Shown in pieces: positions 54,191 to 61,926 of a stretch of DNA of 64,000 nt (the first letter of the stretch is position 1; the number at the start of each line of letters is the position of its first letter). The stretch spans positions 1 to 64,000 of the forward strand of contig JAQUVX010000007.1 of NCBI GenBank assembly GCA_028693165.1, written 5' to 3'. The notes below the pieces were generated by a model. The model made no database searches and was not told where the DNA came from. It worked only from the letters and a program-made list of their open reading frames with translations. The translations under genes were made by a program, and so were the position numbers. The stretch comes from Lachnospiraceae bacterium. Lineage in GTDB: Bacteria; Bacillota; Clostridia; Lachnospirales; Lachnospiraceae.

Positions 54191-54727
54191 TTATTCTTCC
54201 ACATCCGGACTCACACTCATGGCGTCCAGCGTCAGCTTCATGATGTCCTTAATCTCATCCTCTGTCATCTTCATCTTCTCAGCAAGCTCCGGCACCGTAG
54301 CCTCGCGGCCAAGCTCCTCTGCCATCCGCCTGCAAACCTCTTTTAAAACATTGACACGAGCCAGCATCTCACCCTCGACCTGCTCCTCCAGCTTCTGCTC
54401 CTCGACCGCCGCTTTCAGCGACTCCTGAATCTGTGCCAGGGCATCCGCGTGAAACTGCTGCGCCTCCCCCTGCTCTGCAGCGAAGCGATCCACTGCCATA
54501 ATGAGAGCGATGTTCGCCTCCTGAATCAGATCACCCAGAGGAAGGCCCTGATCCTTATATGCCTTAGCCTGCTCCACAACCATGCCAAGACTTCCCTCCA
54601 AAAGACGCTTCTTCGCCTCCTGATCCCCATGAGAAATTTTCTGCAAAAGCTCCAGCTCCTCTTCCTGCGTACAGGGCGGAATCGTCTTAAGCTCTTCTAA
54701 ATACATCTGGTAAATATCATCATGCAT
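54191..54727 (-). CDS. Sigma-70-like protein lacking region 4 (178 aa)
   Basis: The N-terminal half resembles sigma-70 regions 1.2 and 2: YLEELKTIPPCTQEEELELL, then LLEGSLGMVVEQAKAYKDQG and LPLGDLIQEANIALIMAVDR. The promoter -10 recognition part (2.3-2.4) is replaced by a Gln/Glu-rich helix. The C-terminal part resembles region 3 (RRMAEELGREATVPELAEKM). Region 4 is absent. It could bind core polymerase without promoter recognition, or act as a regulator. The ATG at 54727 overlaps the luxS stop by eight bases, so the two are coupled. Confidence 0.75.
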   Translation of the reverse strand: MHDDIYQMYLEELKTIPPCTQEEELELLQKISHGDQEAKKRLLEGSLGMVVEQAKAYKDQGLPLGDLIQEANIALIMAVDRFAAEQGEAQQFHADALAQIQESLKAAVEEQKLEEQVEGEMLARVNVLKEVCRRMAEELGREATVPELAEKMKMTEDEIKDIMKLTLDAMSVSPDVEE

Positions 54728-55220
54728 CTGCTTTGTCTCCTTCCCCCGGATAGATCAGACGGCTGTCATCGATTTCATCCAGCACCTCGCGCAGATATTT
54801 CCCAGCCAGATACTTCGCCATCGGGAGATTCATATCCAGGTAATTGCCGCAGTCTCTCGCCGCTGCCCCCGGCACTTCCCCCTCATAATCGCGGATAAAA
54901 GCAAACAGCTCCCGCATCAGTCCCACGATGTCCCGCGACTCATAATCGCCCGCCAGCAGCAGGTAGAAGCCGGTCCGACAGCCCATAGGGCCAAAGTAAA
55001 GCACCTTTTCCTTCATCGCCGCGTGGTTGCGCAGAAACGTCGCCGCAAGATGCTCGATCGTGTGCATCTCTGCTGTATTCATCACCGGCTCATAGTTGGG
55101 CCGCGTCATGCGAAGATCAAAGGTAGTGATCGTCGCATCTCCTGCCTGATCCTTCCGGGACACATAGACACCCGGAAGCAGTCTTAAATGGTCAATGGTA
55201 AAACTCGTGATTTTTTCCAT
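54720..55220 (-). CDS. luxS: S-ribosylhomocysteine lyase (166 aa)
   Basis: Cleaves S-ribosylhomocysteine to homocysteine and DPD, the AI-2 precursor, in the methyl cycle. The metal site is MHTIEHLAATFLRNH (HxxEH). The catalytic cysteine lies in YFGPMGCRTGFYLLLAGDY. The length is typical. AAAGGAG precedes the ATG at 55220 and a promoter lies 50 to 78 bases upstream. The open frame reaches 55262 but lacks a ribosome site there. Confidence 0.96.
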   Translation of the reverse strand: MEKITSFTIDHLRLLPGVYVSRKDQAGDATITTFDLRMTRPNYEPVMNTAEMHTIEHLAATFLRNHAAMKEKVLYFGPMGCRTGFYLLLAGDYESRDIVGLMRELFAFIRDYEGEVPGAAARDCGNYLDMNLPMAKYLAGKYLREVLDEIDDSRLIYPGEGDKADA

Positions 55221-55269
55221 GATAAGTTCTCCTTTAAATGCGCTCTGCTGCCATAAATACACACTCTAT

Positions 55270-55298
55270 ATTGTAAATCAGGTTGCGGGAAAAGACAA
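55270..55298 (-). promoter_or_regulatory. luxS promoter
   Basis: Minus-strand TTGTCT (55298-55293), a 17-base spacer and TACAAT (55275-55270). Confidence 0.65.
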
Positions 55299-55300
55299 GA

Positions 55301-55341
55301 AAAAAAGGCCGCAGTCCCATCTTTCTCCGGGACTGCGGCCT
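55301..55341 (-). terminator. Strong terminator after the protease operon
   Basis: AGGCCGCAGTCCC (55306-55318) pairs perfectly with GGGACTGCGGCCT (55329-55341); on the minus strand a run of T follows. It ends the leftward transcript of the 121-aa/protease pair just before the luxS promoter. Confidence 0.9.
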
Positions 55342-55369
55342 ACGCCTTACGAGGTTTTCTGTGGCATTA

Positions 55370-55735
55370 TCAAATATAAGATACCTTATGCAGTTTACTG
55401 GTCAAAGTAGTACCACTGATCTCGTACGCAGCGGTCTTCCCCGAATCCTCGTCATAAGTATATTGTTCGCCAGCCTCCCTGTCCGTGCCTGCCATCACAT
55501 AAGCTCTGAGTTTTACCAAAGTTCCACTTTTCAAGTTCACATCATTCTTCAAATCCACCGTTCGCTCCGACGATGCACAGATATCGGAATAATTTGGGGA
55601 TTCCCAGTTTTTCCATTCCGCATCATAAGAGATGATCCCTGCTGGACTTTTGTACTTCTCCTTGTAATGCACAATAATTCTGGCTACAAAACCGCCTGTG
55701 TTATGAAGTTTAAAGTAACGAACATCACCATCCAT
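55370..55735 (-). CDS. Unrecognised beta-rich protein paired with a protease (121 aa)
   Basis: I do not recognise a family. The sequence begins MDGDVRYFKLHNTGGFVARI and alternates hydrophobic and polar residues as in a beta-sandwich, with NLKSGTLVKLRAYVMAGTDR and AYEISGTTLTSKLHKVSYI near the end. There is no signal peptide and no membrane segment. AAAGGAG is seven bases before the ATG at 55735; the frame upstream overlaps the protease gene and is not coding. It follows the protease gene after 22 bases and is the last gene before a strong terminator, so it is probably the partner, substrate or inhibitor of the protease. Confidence 0.75.
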   Translation of the reverse strand: MDGDVRYFKLHNTGGFVARIIVHYKEKYKSPAGIISYDAEWKNWESPNYSDICASSERTVDLKNDVNLKSGTLVKLRAYVMAGTDREAGEQYTYDEDSGKTAAYEISGTTLTSKLHKVSYI

Positions 55736-55757
55736 AATAGTTCTCCTTTCTACTACG

Positions 55758-56579
55758 CTACAGCAGGGTGCCCACATACCGATGCAAACTTTCAAATTCA
55801 GCGTCATAAATGGGGGAACCCTGGTATGCATCTTCTGCTTTTTCAGATACCGGACCATAGGATACATTTCCCACAACCGTATTCGTTCCTTTCAGAACCC
55901 ATGCCCCACCGGACGAGCCCTGACGCATTTTATTTCCTTTGATCTCACGGGTATTTCTTTTTGTGACACAGGAACTTCCCTCCACATATACCATTTTCTT
56001 ACCGGCATAATAGTTTTGGGGGTAGCCAAATGCTACAAGTACCTTTTCACCCACATTCTCGGTTGAACACGTCAGCGGCTCGAAAATCAAGGATTCACCG
56101 TTTAATATGGCGAATGCGTAATCCCACTTCCATTCCTTCTGCTCATGCCAATATGATTTTAGCGCAATCGTCTTGAACGTAAGTGTTTCCGTGCTTTTAC
56201 CGTCCTCATCGTAGCCGCGCTCAAACTGGAAATTATCGCATAGATGACCAGTATCTTTATCCTGAATACAATGCGCAGCCGTAAGCAAAATCTTTTTCCC
56301 GGTTACGATCTGTGCGCTGCCCACAAAGTCTTTCCCATCGCAGGAAAAAAAGAGTTTTCCACCTGCTTGAAACGGCATCTTGGAAAGATCCGCTTTCTCC
56401 GGGTCAGTGGTGGCTGGCTCTTCCTCGTTCCCATGACCCTCAAGGTCGACCTCCTGCCCTATAGGGCGAGCCGCATCTTTCCGATCCTGTGTCCAATAGT
56501 CCTTGATTTTCTGGATATTCAGCTCGTTTTCCTCATAGGTAAACGATATGTTTCCGTGTTGGTCTTTTGCTTCGATCAT
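55758..56579 (-). CDS. Trypsin-like serine protease without signal peptide (273 aa)
   Basis: Chymotrypsin-fold (S1) protease. The catalytic triad is visible: His103 in LLTAAHCIQD, Asp153 in KWDYAFAILN, and Ser223 in QGSSGGAWVL. About 70 charged residues precede the protease domain. There is no signal peptide or transmembrane segment, so the enzyme appears cytoplasmic, which is unusual for S1 proteases. AAAGGAG precedes the ATG at 56579. It is the first gene of a two-gene operon with the 121-residue protein. Substrate and role are unknown. Confidence 0.85.
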   Translation of the reverse strand: MIEAKDQHGNISFTYEENELNIQKIKDYWTQDRKDAARPIGQEVDLEGHGNEEEPATTDPEKADLSKMPFQAGGKLFFSCDGKDFVGSAQIVTGKKILLTAAHCIQDKDTGHLCDNFQFERGYDEDGKSTETLTFKTIALKSYWHEQKEWKWDYAFAILNGESLIFEPLTCSTENVGEKVLVAFGYPQNYYAGKKMVYVEGSSCVTKRNTREIKGNKMRQGSSGGAWVLKGTNTVVGNVSYGPVSEKAEDAYQGSPIYDAEFESLHRYVGTLL

Positions 56580-56689
56580 GGTTCGGTCTCCTTTCGTGCT
56601 GCAAATAGTAATTGCTTAAGTTTTAGATTTCTCACCATAAACCAATGGAATCACCTCTTTCCTGTTTCTGCGGCACGTTTCGCCTGCCG

Positions 56690-56746
56690 AACAGCTCGGT
56701 ATCAGCCGCCAGCATATCGGAGCCATGGAGCGCCCAAGCTATTGAC
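56690..56746 (+). pseudogene. Remnant of an XRE-family regulator gene
   Basis: The plus strand encodes EQLGISRQHIGAMERPSY followed by a stop, which matches the recognition helix of HTH_3 proteins. No start or upstream helix is intact. The fragment lies in the 290-base gap between the protease operon and the two-component system. Apart from it and the terminator at 56814, I see nothing in that gap. Confidence 0.45.
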
Positions 56747-56813
56747 CTTTCGGGAGTAACCACCCTATCGTCTTTATGTCATTGTAACAAACAAGGAGCA
56801 ACAAAAGCGCAAC

Positions 56814-56850
56814 AAAAAGCCCTGTTTCTTTTCAAAATCAGGGCTTTTTT
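56814..56850. terminator. Bidirectional terminator after the two-component genes
   Basis: AAAAAGCCCTG (56814-56824) and CAGGGCTTTTT (56839-56849) form a perfect stem with T runs on both strands. It ends the leftward sensor/regulator transcript. Confidence 0.85.
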
Positions 56851-56869
56851 TAAAAATAGAAACAAATGA

Positions 56870-57655
56870 TCATAAACGAGCTTCAAACATACCCATTGTA
56901 AATTCCGCCCAGCTATAATTGGGCAGGTAATCACGGCGGTAGCGGTTGATGGCCTGTGGGTCACCCTCCTGAAAGCGATAGCTGTCACAGTCCAGCCGAG
57001 TCGGGTCAATGGCAAGGCGGTTGAAGCCCTTGACCAAAACATCCTCCGCCCCTGCCAGGCGCAGGGTGGAACGCAGATCAGTGACCAGCGTGCGGAAGTA
57101 GCTTTTTTGACCTGCGTCATCTGCTGCGCCCTCCCACAGCACCGCGCAGGCTTCCCCAGTGGTAACGCTGCTTCCCCGGCGATCAATCAGATAAGCCAGC
57201 AGTTCCTTGGCTTTTGCACGCTTAAACAGCAGAGGTTTCCCATCTGAAAACACATCAAAGCCCCCAAAGGTTTGGACACGAAGCCTCCTGGTTTCACCTT
57301 GCTCCCCATAAAGGAAGGTCAGCTCCCGGCGTATATCCTCCTGCGTGGCCGGCTTCATCAGATAGCCTGTTGCATGAAGCTGAAATGCTTTCAGCGCATA
57401 CTGTTCATGGCTTGTGACAAAGATGATATGAATATCCGGCTGAATATCCTTTAGTTGCTTTGCCAGCACAAGTCCGCTGGTGCTGCCCAGCTCGATGTCG
57501 AGAAAGGCAGCATCCACCGGCGATTTCTCCGCATATTCCAAAGCCTTCTTTGGAGAGGTGAAGCCATGCAGAACAGCATCCGGTGCGGCAGCACATAAGG
57601 CTTCCTCAAGATCTTCCAGCGCAAACGGCTCATCATCCACAATAATATAATTCAT
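56870..57655 (-). CDS. Response regulator with a SARP-like winged-helix output (261 aa)
   Basis: The receiver domain has IIVDDEPFALED, the phospho-acceptor D53 in AAFLDIELGSTSG and the lysine in GYLMKPATQED. The output domain from about residue 125 reads VQTFGGFDVFSDGKPLLFKR and AKAKELLAYLIDRRGSSVTT, which is the OmpR/SARP-type DNA-binding fold seen in some Clostridia, not the LytTR domain usual with LytS-type kinases. It starts four bases after the kinase stop. Targets are unknown. Confidence 0.88.
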   Translation of the reverse strand: MNYIIVDDEPFALEDLEEALCAAAPDAVLHGFTSPKKALEYAEKSPVDAAFLDIELGSTSGLVLAKQLKDIQPDIHIIFVTSHEQYALKAFQLHATGYLMKPATQEDIRRELTFLYGEQGETRRLRVQTFGGFDVFSDGKPLLFKRAKAKELLAYLIDRRGSSVTTGEACAVLWEGAADDAGQKSYFRTLVTDLRSTLRLAGAEDVLVKGFNRLAIDPTRLDCDSYRFQEGDPQAINRYRRDYLPNYSWAEFTMGMFEARL

Positions 57656-57659
57656 GTCC

Positions 57660-58937
57660 TCACACCTCCTTGGGAATGGTAATCGTCACGGATGTCCCCC
57701 TACCCGCAGTGCTTTGAATATCCAGCGTACCTCCGCACAAGGTGGCAAGACGGCTGCGCACGTTCTCAATGCCGATATGGCTGCGCCGCTCTGTCGCTGT
57801 GTCAGCTTGAAATCCTGCCCCATCGTCCGCAACGATGACCATGTAAGCCGTGACTGTTTCCACAGTGGAAATGGTGACGGTTCCACCATTTTCCCGGCGC
57901 AGGATGCCATGGCGCACAGCATTCTCTGCAATGGGCTGAAGGGTCAGCGGCGGGAGGGCGAAATCCTGACAGACGATGTCATAAACCACTTGAAGCCGTG
58001 ATTGAAACCGCTGCTGCTCCAGTGCCAGATAGTGACGGGTATGTAAAAGCTCCTGTTCAAAGGGGATGGGCGCGCGGCTGGACAGCGAATCCATGTTGGC
58101 TCGCAGGAACAGGGAGAAGTCTGCAATCGCAGCTTTCGCCTGCTGGGGATCGTGGTCGCACAGACGGCGAATGGCAGTAAGCGAATTGTATAGAAAGTGG
58201 GGTTGGATTTGCGACAGCATGATGGCGATGCGATCCTCCGCCAGCTCCTTTTCCTGCCGCTTGATCAGCAATTCATGCTCAAATTGAATGTTGACCAGAA
58301 TAAACAGCAGGGCAAGCGCCACGCCGATGTTGACTACGGCGATTCCACGCAGAAACATTTGGGCGGCTCCACCGCCCAATGGTACAAATATGTACAGCAA
58401 AAAAAATACCACTTCTCTCCATGCCAGTCGTTTCCGATACACAATTACCAAAACCGTGAACAGGAAATAGCAGAAGGCCGGGACAACTTGGGATACCCAA
58501 AATAGTTCTCCACGCTGATAGCCACTGTCCGTCACATAAAAAACAGAGCCGGTGAAGGGACTGATGACCGCAAAGAATAGCTGTATACTGCATACGGCCA
58601 CAACGGCGGATAAGCACACTTTTTTTGCTCTGCCGGAAAGCTTCAAATACTCAAAGATATATCGGCCAAAGAAATAAAGTACAAAGGCTGATGCAGCATA
58701 AAACACGGAGGTCGACAGGGACACTGCCATTTGCATAGACGGCTGCGAGGCGTCTTGGATCAACCAGTCAGGCAAATCCCCTATAATCATAAAAAGGTTG
58801 GAAACGCAGACACCCAAAAAGTATTGGTTCAGCTTTTGCCGATACCGATGACCATCCAGAAGGTAGATGATTGGAATGACTGACAAGACAATGCCAACAA
58901 GATCAAGCGCTATATTAGCCAATACCATTTGGCTCAT
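57660..58937 (-). CDS. Sensor histidine kinase, LytS/YesM type (425 aa)
   Basis: The first about 220 residues hold seven hydrophobic segments (IALDLVGIVLSVIPIIYLLD onward). A coiled stretch (LIKRQEKELAEDRIAIMLSQ) leads to the His_kinase domain, with the phospho-histidine in QPHFLYNSLTAIRRL. The ATPase domain shows PIAENAVRHGILRREN and VADDGAGFQADTATERRSHI, then GIENVRSRLATLCGG. The ATG at 58937 is chosen with AAGGGG upstream; the frame is open to 59075. It pairs with the adjacent response regulator. The signal is unknown. Confidence 0.9.
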   Translation of the reverse strand: MSQMVLANIALDLVGIVLSVIPIIYLLDGHRYRQKLNQYFLGVCVSNLFMIIGDLPDWLIQDASQPSMQMAVSLSTSVFYAASAFVLYFFGRYIFEYLKLSGRAKKVCLSAVVAVCSIQLFFAVISPFTGSVFYVTDSGYQRGELFWVSQVVPAFCYFLFTVLVIVYRKRLAWREVVFFLLYIFVPLGGGAAQMFLRGIAVVNIGVALALLFILVNIQFEHELLIKRQEKELAEDRIAIMLSQIQPHFLYNSLTAIRRLCDHDPQQAKAAIADFSLFLRANMDSLSSRAPIPFEQELLHTRHYLALEQQRFQSRLQVVYDIVCQDFALPPLTLQPIAENAVRHGILRRENGGTVTISTVETVTAYMVIVADDGAGFQADTATERRSHIGIENVRSRLATLCGGTLDIQSTAGRGTSVTITIPKEV

Positions 58938-59078
58938 GCGGATTCCCCTTTTCTGTGTACGATCTATAAATTTATTCTCATTTAAATATATCATAATCCG
59001 GTCGGGATTTGAAGCTGCTTTTCGGCAGAGCACTGTCCTTTCTATGGGTACCAGGATATATTTTTTCTCCTGCAATAC

Positions 59079-59114
59079 AAAAAAGACCAGAGCTTTGTTT
59101 TATCAAAGTTCCGG
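59079..59114 (-). terminator. Terminator after tRNA-Ala
   Basis: On the minus strand CCGGAACTTTG and CAAAGCTCTGG pair with two mismatches, followed by TCTTTTTT. It lies 16 bases after the tRNA. Confidence 0.75.
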
Positions 59115-59130
59115 CCCTTCACACAAGGAA

Positions 59131-59203
<73 letters not shown>

Positions 59204-59219
59204 ATGGAAATCTAGTGGC

Positions 59220-59248
59220 AGTATACCACAAGATTTCATTTCTTTCAA
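59220..59248 (-). promoter_or_regulatory. Promoter of tRNA-Ala
   Basis: Minus-strand TTGAAA (59248-59243), a 17-base spacer and TATACT (59225-59220), 16 bases before the tRNA 5' end. Confidence 0.75.
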
Positions 59249-59253
59249 CAAGA

Positions 59254-60189
59254 TTATTCATGAAGCCGGCGAATAATTTTAAAAATGATCGTTCCCTCCA
59301 TGACCGTCGGCGCATGGTGGGCAAAAAATACAATACCGTCCGTCGGCGAGAGAATCTGGCTGATGATCTCGCCCTCCATGGGATCGATGATTGATGCCAG
59401 CACATCTCCCCGGTGCACCTCCTGCCCCGGCTCCATGTGTCTGCGGTAAAGTCCCGGAAGGTCGTTCTTCACATTCGTCAGGTCGTCCTCGTGAATCACA
59501 CTGGCGATATAGCCGCTGTGGCTGGTGTAGCGCAGGATTCCCATGCGCGTCAGGAAACGAAGCACCGACGACACCGCCATTCGCGCTGATGGCTCATCGA
59601 TGTGGCTGGTCGCACTGGTATAGATGGAAAATGCGTTGGTGTTCCAGACCTGCCAGTTGTAATTCAGTGTTGCCGTGTCGATCGGCCGCGGTTTGCGGAT
59701 CACCACATAAGGCAGTCCGAACAGGTTTGCCAGACTCGCATTCTGAAAGCCGGTATCCATCATGCGCACATGCGGAACAAAGTCACCCGGAATATAAAAG
59801 CTCGGAAACTGAATGCCAAAACTGTAGCCCTGAATCGCCTGAAACACTCCCGCCGCGATCCGCTGGGTTGTCTCCCCTGCATGGTAGCCCGGAAACATGC
59901 GGTTGATGTCCGTGTTATCCGTCGCCCAGAAGCGTTTGCCGATATTCATGGCACTGTGATTGACGGAAGGAATGACCAGGATCTCATTGTCATGGACAAT
60001 CGCGCCCTTCTCCTCCAGCTCCTTCAGCGCCTTGACCAGCTGGGAGCAGATGTAGAGCTGCTGCACCTCGTTGCCCCGGATGGAACCGACGATGCAGGCC
60101 GCCTTGTCTCCTCTTCCGAAACGGTATCCATAGATATTCATATCATCCCGGTAATTATTCTTCAGCGTAAAGATCTTTTCTTTTCTCAT
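59254..60189 (-). CDS. AstE-like protein with lost zinc ligands (311 aa)
   Basis: Paralogue of the next gene, from the succinylglutamate desuccinylase/aspartoacylase family. In active members the metal binds to HxxE and a later His. Here the first site reads VGSIRGNEVQQLYI, with Arg in place of His. The second site reads YSFGIQFPSFYIPGDFVPHV, where the usual DxH is gone. The catalytic-Glu region also differs (NTNAFSIYTSATSHIDEPS). The fold is otherwise kept (VIPSVNHSAMNIGKRFWATD). It probably no longer hydrolyses a peptide or amide bond but could bind one or pair with its paralogue. It overlaps that gene by four bases. Confidence 0.85.
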   Translation of the reverse strand: MRKEKIFTLKNNYRDDMNIYGYRFGRGDKAACIVGSIRGNEVQQLYICSQLVKALKELEEKGAIVHDNEILVIPSVNHSAMNIGKRFWATDNTDINRMFPGYHAGETTQRIAAGVFQAIQGYSFGIQFPSFYIPGDFVPHVRMMDTGFQNASLANLFGLPYVVIRKPRPIDTATLNYNWQVWNTNAFSIYTSATSHIDEPSARMAVSSVLRFLTRMGILRYTSHSGYIASVIHEDDLTNVKNDLPGLYRRHMEPGQEVHRGDVLASIIDPMEGEIISQILSPTDGIVFFAHHAPTVMEGTIIFKIIRRLHE

Positions 60190-61139
60190 GCAAATTCACC
60201 TCCCAGCACCCTGGCGATCAGCGAACCGCAGGATACCACGGGATATTCCCGCAGGGTAAACAGCCTTCCCCCAATCGGTGCACAGACCGGCTCCTCCACG
60301 GTACCGTCTAACGGGTTTAAGATGCGGCCGATCAGCTGCCCCTTCTCCACGTTCTTCCAGTGTTCCACACAGGGGAGGAAAATCCCCGGCGCATTCGCAT
60401 TGACAAAACCCACCTCGCCATCCTCGGACACGATCGGCTTCTTTGGCTCGATTACCTCGCCGTCCCAGATTCCCAGATCCTTCATGACGCACAAGATTCC
60501 ATCCGTCAGCTGGTGGCCGTAGTGCTCCGTGATGCGCATGCCTACGCCCATCTCCACCACCACCGTCGGCACACCGATGGAGTTCATGCTGTGGGCCAAC
60601 GTCGATTCCAATACGGTCGCCGCCGCATGCACCCACACAAAATCCAGATTCAGCCGCGTGGCAAACGGAAGCAGGTTGTGCGCCACATTGACATTGACGC
60701 GCGCCTGCGGCACCTCACGCAGGAAAATATTACTGGCATGGATATCGATACACAGATCTGCCCCGGCAATATCCTGGACAATCCTGGCCGCCACATGCTC
60801 CGCCACAGACCCTTCCTCACTGCCCGGAAAGATCCGGTTCATGTCCAAATCAAACATGGGAATCCCTCTTGAGATGGAATCCACGCCCAGCGGATTCAGC
60901 GCCGGATAGATCTCCACAATGCCTTTTAAGCATTCGATCTGTTCCTGAATGATGCGGTTCAGTTCATAGCACACATACTGGCCTTCCAGCTCGTCGCCGT
61001 GCGTGCCGGTCACGATGCAGATTCTCTTTTCTGTTCCGGTCAGCTGCCGGGGCTGCAGTACATGCTTCAGCACACGCAGCTTCTCATCCACCGCAAGCCC
61101 TACCGCAGCGACCGTCTTGATGTTGTCGTCCTTCTTCAC
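60186..61139 (-). CDS. AstE/aspartoacylase-like zinc hydrolase (317 aa)
   Basis: Zn-dependent deacylase/carboxypeptidase-like enzyme of the AstE family. The zinc motif is GTHGDELEGQYVCYE (HxxE), the third ligand is in LCIDIHASN, and the catalytic glutamate is in TVVVEMGVGMRITEHYG. EIYPALNPLGVDSISRGIPM and FDLDMNRIFPGSEEG are typical of the family. Unlike its neighbour it keeps all zinc ligands. It overlaps both neighbours by four bases and belongs to the ATP-grasp/alpha-E/transglutaminase operon. Confidence 0.9.
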   Translation of the reverse strand: MKKDDNIKTVAAVGLAVDEKLRVLKHVLQPRQLTGTEKRICIVTGTHGDELEGQYVCYELNRIIQEQIECLKGIVEIYPALNPLGVDSISRGIPMFDLDMNRIFPGSEEGSVAEHVAARIVQDIAGADLCIDIHASNIFLREVPQARVNVNVAHNLLPFATRLNLDFVWVHAAATVLESTLAHSMNSIGVPTVVVEMGVGMRITEHYGHQLTDGILCVMKDLGIWDGEVIEPKKPIVSEDGEVGFVNANAPGIFLPCVEHWKNVEKGQLIGRILNPLDGTVEEPVCAPIGGRLFTLREYPVVSCGSLIARVLGGEFA

Positions 61140-61918
61140 TCTAACTCTTCCACCTTTGCATATATTTGCTGCATCTGGTATGCATAGCCCAGAAAGCAGC
61201 CCTTATCCACAGTCCCATCCACGAAATCCCGGCCATGGGTCAGCTTGATATAGGTCTCATCCACCAGAGCGTTGTGCGTCGGATCATAGCCGCGCCATGC
61301 GCCCTGATCCCACACCTCCGCCCATGCATGCGTCGCGCCCTCTCCGGGCACAAGCCCCGCCACGTAACGCGCCGGAATCCCGCCCAGACGGCAGAGACTG
61401 ATGAAAATGTGCGCGTAATCCTGACAGACACCGCAGCCTCCCGCGAAGGCTTCCGCTGCCGTCGTCCGCACACTGGTCACGCCGGGCACATAAAGAAACC
61501 GTCCGTGCAGGCGATCCATCAGGACGAGAAGTCCCTCCTGATCCGAGACCGGACGGCCAAGCTCCTGCTCCACCTCCCGCAAAAATCCGCTGATCTGTGC
61601 AGACGGCACCGTGCGGGCGGAGACAAACCGGTACATGGGGTGAAGCTGCGTATCCAAAACAGCCTTCACACACACAATTCCCTCTGCCGTCACGGTCAGC
61701 GAATCATGCGGCTGCCGGATCACACCGGCGAACCCATGATTGCCAAAACCGTCCTCCACCAGGCTCAGCGTCGTCTCCGGCCAGGTTCGGCAGAGGAAAG
61801 ACTCACAGTGCTGACCTTCCGCTTCCATCGGTTTGCAGCGGATCCGGAAATGATGGTCGCGCACAGGCCGGTCCAGCTTTAATTCCATCTCATATCGGAA
61901 CTTCAGTTTTTTCAACAA
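61136..61918 (-). CDS. Transglutaminase-like cysteine protein (260 aa)
   Basis: Transglutaminase-core protein. The catalytic cysteine lies in GGCGVCQDYAHIFISLCRLG, the histidine in EGATHAWAEVWDQGAW and the aspartate in RGYDPTHN. The N-terminal about 90 residues are a beta-rich extension typical of the bacterial transglutaminase proteins found with alpha-E and circularly permuted ATP-grasp proteins. It could hydrolyse or transfer amide bonds. It overlaps the AstE-like gene by four bases and lies 8 bases after the alpha-E gene. Confidence 0.92.
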   Translation of the reverse strand: MLKKLKFRYEMELKLDRPVRDHHFRIRCKPMEAEGQHCESFLCRTWPETTLSLVEDGFGNHGFAGVIRQPHDSLTVTAEGIVCVKAVLDTQLHPMYRFVSARTVPSAQISGFLREVEQELGRPVSDQEGLLVLMDRLHGRFLYVPGVTSVRTTAAEAFAGGCGVCQDYAHIFISLCRLGGIPARYVAGLVPGEGATHAWAEVWDQGAWRGYDPTHNALVDETYIKLTHGRDFVDGTVDKGCFLGYAYQMQQIYAKVEELE

Positions 61919-61926
61919 TGATCACC

